Of a DNA stretch of 64,000 bases, positions 58,390 to 64,000 are shown in pieces. The stretch covers positions 2,060,501 to 2,124,500 of the forward strand of contig CANUEZ040000164.1 of NCBI GenBank assembly GCA_948099385.1. The letters run 5' to 3'. Each line of letters opens with the position of its first letter. Within the stretch, counting starts at the first letter, position 1. The notes below the pieces were generated by a model. It was not told the origin of the DNA and made no database searches. It was given only the letters and a program-made list of their open reading frames with translations. The position numbers and the translations under genes were made by a program. This DNA comes from Fasciola hepatica (Eukaryota; Platyhelminthes; Trematoda; Plagiorchiida; Fasciolidae).

Positions 58390-60440
58390 TTAGTAATCAA
58401 ATCCCGGACACAAAAGATACAGAAATCGAAGCGGTGAGCTTGAAAAAATGTAAGGTACCACCAAAACCATTAAGTGATAAACAAATCAGCACGAGCCTCG
58501 AAAGTAAGCCCAAAAGATTCGTCCAAAGCCACTGCGACGGATTAGATAGCAATGAAGCATTACTACTTTGCAGTGGATGGTCGGTGTACAGGGCACAACA
58601 CTCATTGTAGAAGAGGGAGCGAGCAAAGCAAAACGTAAAGCTTAGGTCAAATGGCAAAGATGAGACGAAGGGATTGAATACCGTGGATATCAGGCAAAGA
58701 AGTAGAAATAATCGACGCATATGTTGAAGGTAATTTGGATGACTGCGCAAGAAGCGGTCGGCGGAGAACCGCAGGATGCTGAGCAAAAGTATTTATACAC
58801 ATACCTATAGGGGAAGCGGGAGCAAAGAGCAATGGAGTTCTAGAAAAGGAGAATGTCAGTGATTGTGAGAGGGGCAGTTGGGGTTGGATCGAATGATACA
58901 GAATCAACTTGGGAGTATCCCGATGAATTTTCCTTATAAAAGGCCAAAAAGGTGTGTCAACAGAGAGAGAAGCACAAAAGAACAAAAGCGATCACGGCTG
59001 TGAGGAGCAGTTCATAAAAGAAGAAATGTGAGGAAACGGATCCGTGAAAGCAGTTAAGAATGCGTTTGATAATCTGAATAATGCCGGTGCTACTTATGGT
59101 GACTGTCGAGAATGAGGAAAGCTCTAATGAATGGACTAATGTTATTCGGAGGGAAAAGGATGGCGGTGGAAGCGACTGAGGTGTTGAGAGCAAACATGGA
59201 CACAAGGTGGTCGGAGTGGTGTAGACCGCTAGTGGAGGATAGTGCCTGGGAGGTAAGACTGGCTGCGATGCAAGGATGCAGCAGCTGTAAAAGCGAACAG
59301 AGTGGGATAGGAATAAGTAAAAGGAGGACTAGAAGAATCGGCTAACGGCAGATCAAACGGATTGAACCCCTAGGTGAAAATCATGACGTAACGTTGTTTT
59401 TACATTAGGTGGACCGTGAAAAAGCAGACGAAGCTGAAAGGCACGCAGTGAATGCCCCGGGCAAACAACAAGCAAAACAGGAAGTGGTGGCACTGACCGA
59501 AAAGACAGGTAAAACATAACCAGTCAGATCGTTTCACTACAAGTGAAAGCGAAGAGGGCTGGGAAGAAAGAGCACCGGGACAGGTAAACCGGTGGCTGAA
59601 AACAAGACACGGGAAATGAATGCGAGTCGGAGTTGGGGCAGTGAAACTGGAGAGCCTCATGTCTGCAGGCACTTGTACAGATGGATGCAGCTGGAGGGTG
59701 CTAATCGGGCAGTGCCTAATGGGAAGATTCACATAAGAATCACGGAATCAAGCAAAGAAAATATGGTGGCGGTGATTAGATAATAAACGTGGCTGCAAAG
59801 GACGCAAAGTTTGGGACGGCGAGCTCTAATATGGGGATTTGTCATGGGTGTGGGCATTGGACACGAGGAAGGGGAACAAGGAATGATTCGACGAGACGGG
59901 GGACACTGGGGTATAAAATGAGATCAATGGGCTTTATGAGCAAGGGGGGCATCAAATGAATAGAGACCAGGAGCCAGCAATGACGACATTCATCGAAAAG
60001 AAAATATTGGCGGTCGTCAGCGGAGTAAAGTGGGTAGGACGATAATGGCACCATGTAGTGATAGGCGACATGGTGAGGGTCAATAGGAGCGACGACAGAG
60101 AGAGTAGGTGTGCATACCGTGGAAGGACGACAAAAGTGGAAGTGATGAGAGTGATGGCAGGGGTGGTAGGTGGGCGTACCATGGCGGAACAAGGAGGGCG
60201 AGAGCGTGCGATCCGCAACCGACAGCACTGGATGCGCTAGTGCGAGGAGACTTAAAGCGCGGGATCCGAAACTGTGCTTGTGGGCGGCGCTGGCCGTGCC
60301 CTGGACACCCAACCTGAAAACACCTCTAAGTGAACGCAGGAGATGTGATCCGCCAGCACAGTTGCGCTCGCACGTCGCCGCAGACGGCCTGCAAGCCCGA
60401 TGAGCACCGGTCAGAGCGGTGGATCTGACTGCTTCCCACA
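58390..60440 (-). repeat. Left arm of a large inverted repeat (minus-strand copy of an M-headed repeat)
   Basis: Read on the minus strand this begins with an M module (60440 down to about 60230: GGCGGATCACATCTCCTGC, GTGTTTTCAGGTTGGGTGTCC). It then continues into C/T-rich text that aligns with the plus-strand arm 60850-62900. Shared points include GCATCCAGTGCTGTCGGTTG (60220s) with GCATCCAATGCTGTCGGTTG (60930s), CCATATTAGA.CTCGCCG with TATCTAATCACC (59830 to 59770; partner 61330-61390), and the 58560-58680 versus 62700-62830 block. A 205-codon open frame (59842-60459) lies inside but shows no domain. Confidence 0.75.
60230..60440 (-). repeat. Dispersed repeat family M (copy 5, inverted)
   Basis: On the minus strand this reads GATCCACCGCTCTGACCGG, GCTTGCAGGCCGTCTGC, GCGGATCACATCTCCTGC, GTTTTCAGGTTGGGTGTCC and GCACGGCCAGCGCCGCC. 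It is the best-preserved copy and a useful reference for the family. Confidence 0.72.
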
Positions 60441-60849
60441 CCGTTGAGAAGGACACCAATATTCATTGATGGTTACTCATGTGAGGTGTGGTTCAGCTAT
60501 GAATGTATAAGATCCTCGGTCGGGTGGCCAGGTTGCAAGGGGTCTCAGAGGGCGGATCCGGCGTTTAGTTATCGACCATTCAGCAGCGTTATCGAAGCAA
60601 GTATACCAAATTTGGAGGTAAAATGCACATGAGGAGAAAACTGACGAAGGAAAGCAGGTAAAGAAAGGTAGGCAAGTTGTGCCCCTGCTGTAGATTACGG
60701 GTTGTTCGAGGGAAATAAACACCAATAAGGTGCGAAGCATGAGGGTGACTGAGACTACGGGAGGGGAGGCAAGCACTGTGCAGGAAAATGAAGTATTAAA
60801 ATTCAGTTTGTTCATCATGAGGTGGACCACATTTAGTCAAGCGTTTGAA
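60441..60849. other. Spacer between the inverted arms
   Basis: About 410 bases without a recognised feature. Short open frames on both strands have no domain. Confidence 0.5.
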
Positions 60850-62900
60850 TTCAGCCAGCCCAAGGCCAGTCCAACCCAGTAGCACCGATTGTGGATCGCA
60901 AGCTCTTACTTTCCACGGACTACCGCATCCAATGCTGTCGGTTGAAAATTGCATTCTCCTCTCCACGGTACGCCCAACTATAATTCTTGTTACCACTTTG
61001 CATCTTCGCCGCTCTACCACGGCATGCACGCCTACCCATTCTGTTCCTGCTCATATCGCCTCTTACCCTATCACCTCTCATTGCATGAAGTCACTACTGT
61101 CCCAAACACTCTTCTCTTCGGACGCTTGCCAATATTCCTTTTCTCCGCCTACCGTCATTGCCGGCTTCTATTCTCTATCCACTTGGTTTTACCCTATGCT
61201 CGTGACGACCACTGATAGCATTCTTATACCTCACAGCCTGTAGTTTTGTTAAATCCCTCCTTGTCCTCCTTCCTCATGCCCAATGCCATTGCGCACCAGT
61301 CACACCAGCACCTATGACCAATCTCCATATTAGAACTCGCCGCTCCAAACTTTGCATTTTTTGCTGTAGCGTTTATCATCTAATCACCATCACAATATTT
61401 TTCTTTCGTGGCTCCGCACCTGTATTGACCAAATAATTAGAACCGTTCTTACCTGTTCTCTTCTATCCCGTCCTTGATCTTCCCTCTTCTATTACCTTCT
61501 CCTCACATCCAGCATCACTTCTGTGCTTATCCAGTCTTCTCTCTCTGTTGCTCTACCATGTCATCCCGTCGAGGAAAAAATTCGTCTGAATTTTTCCAAG
61601 CCTATCCTACACGTTTCAATCTAACCCTACGTGCCTCTTTCAATCACTGACGCTTTTTCCTCCTAGTACTGCATTGCTCCTTGCTTCTGCTCCTAGCATA
61701 TCTGTTTACAAACATATATATGTACGTATACATATGATCGCTCTGCTTTCTGCACTATTTTGCTGGCCACTTCTTACGCTATCATTCCGCTGACCCTCAT
61801 GAGTTGCGTTCATTCTTTTTACATCTGTGCCTCACATTTATCTTATCCAATCCCTAGATATCATTTTGTCATCTGTGTCACCCTTCACTTCGTCCAATGC
61901 TCGCTACCTGTTCTACAAGGATTTTTGTGCCCTGTCCGTCGACCATCTATTGCAGTGTAGCAAGGCTTCGTTACTATTTCATCCCTAGCAATGAATCTCC
62001 TTTATTCTCCGCCGTCTCCCGCTACCATCCTTTCTTATATCAATTTCTAGCCCCTTTCATGTATAACTCTCAGTTTTCAGATATCCTCACTTGAATCACA
62101 GGCACTTCCTGTCTGCCCTTCACTTTGGTCTGCTTTGCCATGTTCCACCGATTGTAAGGACAAAGTAAAATCATGATATTCACTGACGTTTCCAAATCGT
62201 CCGATCTGCCACCACCCGCTTCCTCTGGTCAGTCACCACATGTCATACTTGCATTGACCAAGTAATTAGACCCATTCTTACCTGTTCTCTTTTATCATGT
62301 CCCTCATCTTCCCTTTTCTATTACCTGATCCTCACAGTCGTCACCACTTCTGTGCTTCTACATTCCTTTTTTCTCCCTGTGTTTAGCCGCCAAGTTCACC
62401 TGTCATGAAGATAACTCACCACGATATTCCAAAGTTAATTCTACAACCAATGGATCTATCCTCACCTGCCCCTCTTGGTGACTGATAATTTCTTTTTATA
62501 ACCCCATTTTTATTGATCCTGCTGCACTTATATGTATATATATGTATACTTAGACATATGTGTGTATTCACTCTGCATCTCGCAGCACCTCACCGGCCAT
62601 TTCTCTTGCTATCATTCAGCTGACAGTCATTATATGCATCAGCCCCTTCTACACGTGCCTCACATTTACCTTATCGAGCCCCTACAAATCATTTTTTTCA
62701 TCTGATCCAAGCTTCACGTCTTGCTTAGCTCGCTCAGTGTTTTACTCTGAGTTTTGTGCCCCGTCCGCCGACCATCTACTGCAGAGTACCAATGCTTCAT
62801 TTCTATCTAATCCATTGCAGTGCTTCTCTCTTTCTTCTCCATCTTCCCCTGGTACTGCAGCTTCTTACACCGACTTCTAGCCTTTCTCATATATATCAGT
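60850..62900 (+). repeat. Right arm of the large inverted repeat, ending in the tail repeat
   Basis: This starts with the end of an M-type module (GGATCGCAAGCTCTTACTTTCCACGG near 60892, then GCATCCAATGCTGTCGGTTG). It runs through C/T-rich text matching the minus arm and carries the 829-bp duplication. The tail repeat at 63178 lies about 280 bases beyond. Start, body and tail together look like one retroposed, non-coding unit of about 2.3 kb. Frames inside are short and unrelated to known proteins. Confidence 0.7.
61400..62900 (+). repeat. Tandem duplication, period 829 bp
   Basis: Two anchor pairs give the same offset. GACCAAATAATTAG ends at 61440 and GACCAAGTAATTAG at 62269. TGTGCCCTGTCCG starts at 61926 and TGTGCCCCGTCCG at 62755. 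Between the anchors lie matching CTTACCTGTTCTCTT, TTCTATTACCT and ATATATGTA patches. Similarity is moderate, so the duplication is old. Confidence 0.8.
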
Positions 62901-63177
62901 CGGCCCTCAGGTGCCTCCGCCCGGAACAGTCGTACGCTTTATTTGACCTTGGCTTTCACGCTCACCGGGCGTCTACTTAAAACCACCCTTGGGTTCACTC
63001 AAACCCCCTACATTTTATTTGGTGTGCATACTGCTGTCATACACTCAACATAATTTTATCCCACTAGATTCCCACTTCTGAGCCCCATTTTGACTTACTT
63101 TTTCATGGTAGTTTCCACACTCTTATGAATTATCTCTGTCCTTTCTGTCACTTGTAAAAACTTGATCATGCACCTGG
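62901..63177. other. Unassigned sequence leading into the tail repeat
   Basis: No motif is seen. By position it is the 3' part of the right-arm repeat unit. Confidence 0.4.
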
Positions 63178-63231
63178 CATGCTTCGGGCCTCTCCGAAAT
63201 AAACCAACGTTATTATATTATTATTATTATT
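63178..63231 (+). repeat. Retroelement 3' tail with hairpin and (ATT)n (copy 4)
   Basis: CATGCTTCGGGC, CTC, TCCGAAATAAACCA, then a TTA/ATT-rich run to about 63231. The hairpin arms TTCGG/CCGAA are perfect. LINE relic E, on the opposite strand, ends just beyond, so two retroelement 3' ends face each other here. Confidence 0.78.
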
Positions 63232-63239
63232 GATGATTG

Positions 63240-64000
63240 TGTCCTCGATCGGAGGGAGCAGGGTCTGCGAAGGAGTTGGCCATAGAAGTCGAGGCCCCTC
63301 TCGTACGCTGTATCCTTGGCTACGCCCGTATTGGATGACTGAAGTGCACGTGCAGCATTGAGATATGGAGTAAGTGCCGATAGAAATTGGGGCTCGATCT
63401 GTGAGGCTCGAATAGTGAGGGGAAACTTATTTCAGAACTTGAAGTCGACCAGAGGAAAAAGTATGATCGAATGGCTGATTTAGCTATGCCAGAAGGGACA
63501 GTAAAAGCCTGTGCCGAAGTGTGTAAGGGGTTTTACGGGAGGAGCATACTGGGTTAAAGGAAGAAGACTGGCTGTGTAGCAGGTTATGCAAGAAGAACAG
63601 GTTTAGTCTCAAATGGCTGAGCCAGAGTGGGTCAAGATTCAGATGTTAGAGTCATTTTCTATAGTTTAAAGACGTGGACGAACCGAGTTGTCTGGTAAAA
63701 AGCCTTTGTATGCTTTCTAGCGCAACTCTGTCGAATTTTTTTGCGTAAGAAAATATTGTTGGGTGGTATTCAAGCAAAGGCCTGATGTGAGATCAGTAGG
63801 TACTGATGATAGTGCCCCGGAGATAAAGCGGGCGAAATAAAAGGGTCATACCCCTTCCAGCCTTGGTCGCTTGGATGGCGCCTTGCTCAGAGAAGATGAG
63901 GGAGCCAGAATAGATGGGGCCCAAATCGCGGATGGTAGGTCGACTGGCTATTGGGGACCCACCAAGAGTTAAGGATCCAGGGAGCAATTGGAATTTGTAG
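63240..64000 (-). pseudogene. LINE relic E (reverse transcriptase C-terminus, runs off the window)
   Basis: At 63793-63987 the minus strand reads LTLGGSPIASRPTIRDLGPIYSGSLIFSEQGAIQATKAGRGMTLLFR. This is the RDLGxxxSxxLxFxxxxxxxxxKAxxxxxxxxR segment that follows the catalytic domain of CR1/jockey RT. It resembles LTVNGPYIPITPLVRDL of LINE A, so a related family is likely. 63430-63790 continues with decayed C-terminal text in changing frames. The 5' part of the element lies beyond the right edge. Confidence 0.7.

Noticed and set aside
59842..60459. 205-codon minus-strand open frame as a gene
   Set aside because: It lies over M copy 5 and the pyrimidine-rich repeat. The homologous plus-strand copy does not keep the frame throughout.

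Overview
This window looks like intergenic DNA from a large, repeat-rich animal nuclear genome. I see no intact host gene, no bacterial-style gene organisation, no CRISPR array and no convincing tRNA or rRNA. Every recognisable coding trace belongs to a transposable element, and all are broken by stops and frameshifts. The mixture of a Ty3/Gypsy element, a BEL/Pao element, several CR1/jockey-type LINEs and an animal Mutator-like transposase relic fits a flatworm (trematode or cestode). That assignment is inference from element content and style, not from a marker gene.

Layout. 1-3155: unassigned. 3156-8343 (+): an old Ty3/Gypsy provirus with both degraded LTRs, protease-RT-RNase H-integrase order and a polypurine tract. 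9549-9600 (-): a short LINE/SINE-type 3' tail. 10540-11400 (-): two repeat modules (X and Y). 11372-14500 (-): LINE copy B. 16915-18700 (+): a second LINE type. 19250-24042: one copy of a dispersed repeat (family M) followed by pyrimidine-rich unassigned DNA. 24043-30711 (-): a structurally complete BEL/Pao provirus whose two 359-bp LTRs differ at only 3 positions, although its coding region is full of disruptions and lacks key catalytic residues. 30712-34380: unassigned, with an M copy. 34380-37220 (+): LINE copy C. 37221-43014: unassigned. 43015-43230: an M copy running into a foldback with 230-235-bp arms (43335-43898). 45145-49530 (+): LINE copy A, the fullest LINE, with ORF1-like and ORF2 traces, same family as B. 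49555-50520 (+): modules X and Y again, but in the opposite order. 50560-50770: an M copy. 52058-53704 (+): a Mutator-like transposase relic with a C-terminal half PHD-type zinc finger. 54225-55011: two short tail repeats. 55936-56700 (+): LINE relic D. 58390-62900: a head-to-head inverted repeat with arms of about 2 kb, whose right arm carries an 829-bp tandem duplication. 63178-63231: a tail repeat. 63240-64000 (-): LINE relic E, running off the window.

How the parts relate. The autonomous elements (Gypsy, BEL/Pao, LINEs, MULE) would have supplied their own replication proteins, but no copy here can do so now. The remaining DNA is largely a network of non-coding dispersed repeats (M, X, Y, the TTCGGG...CCGAAATAAA tail and long pyrimidine-rich tracts). 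Their orientation explains why the plus strand alternates between C/T-rich and A/G-rich stretches of several kilobases. The items most worth a second look are the MULE/PHD relic, the near-identical LTRs around a dead BEL/Pao body, the hairpin tail shared by at least four loci, and the two large inverted repeats.
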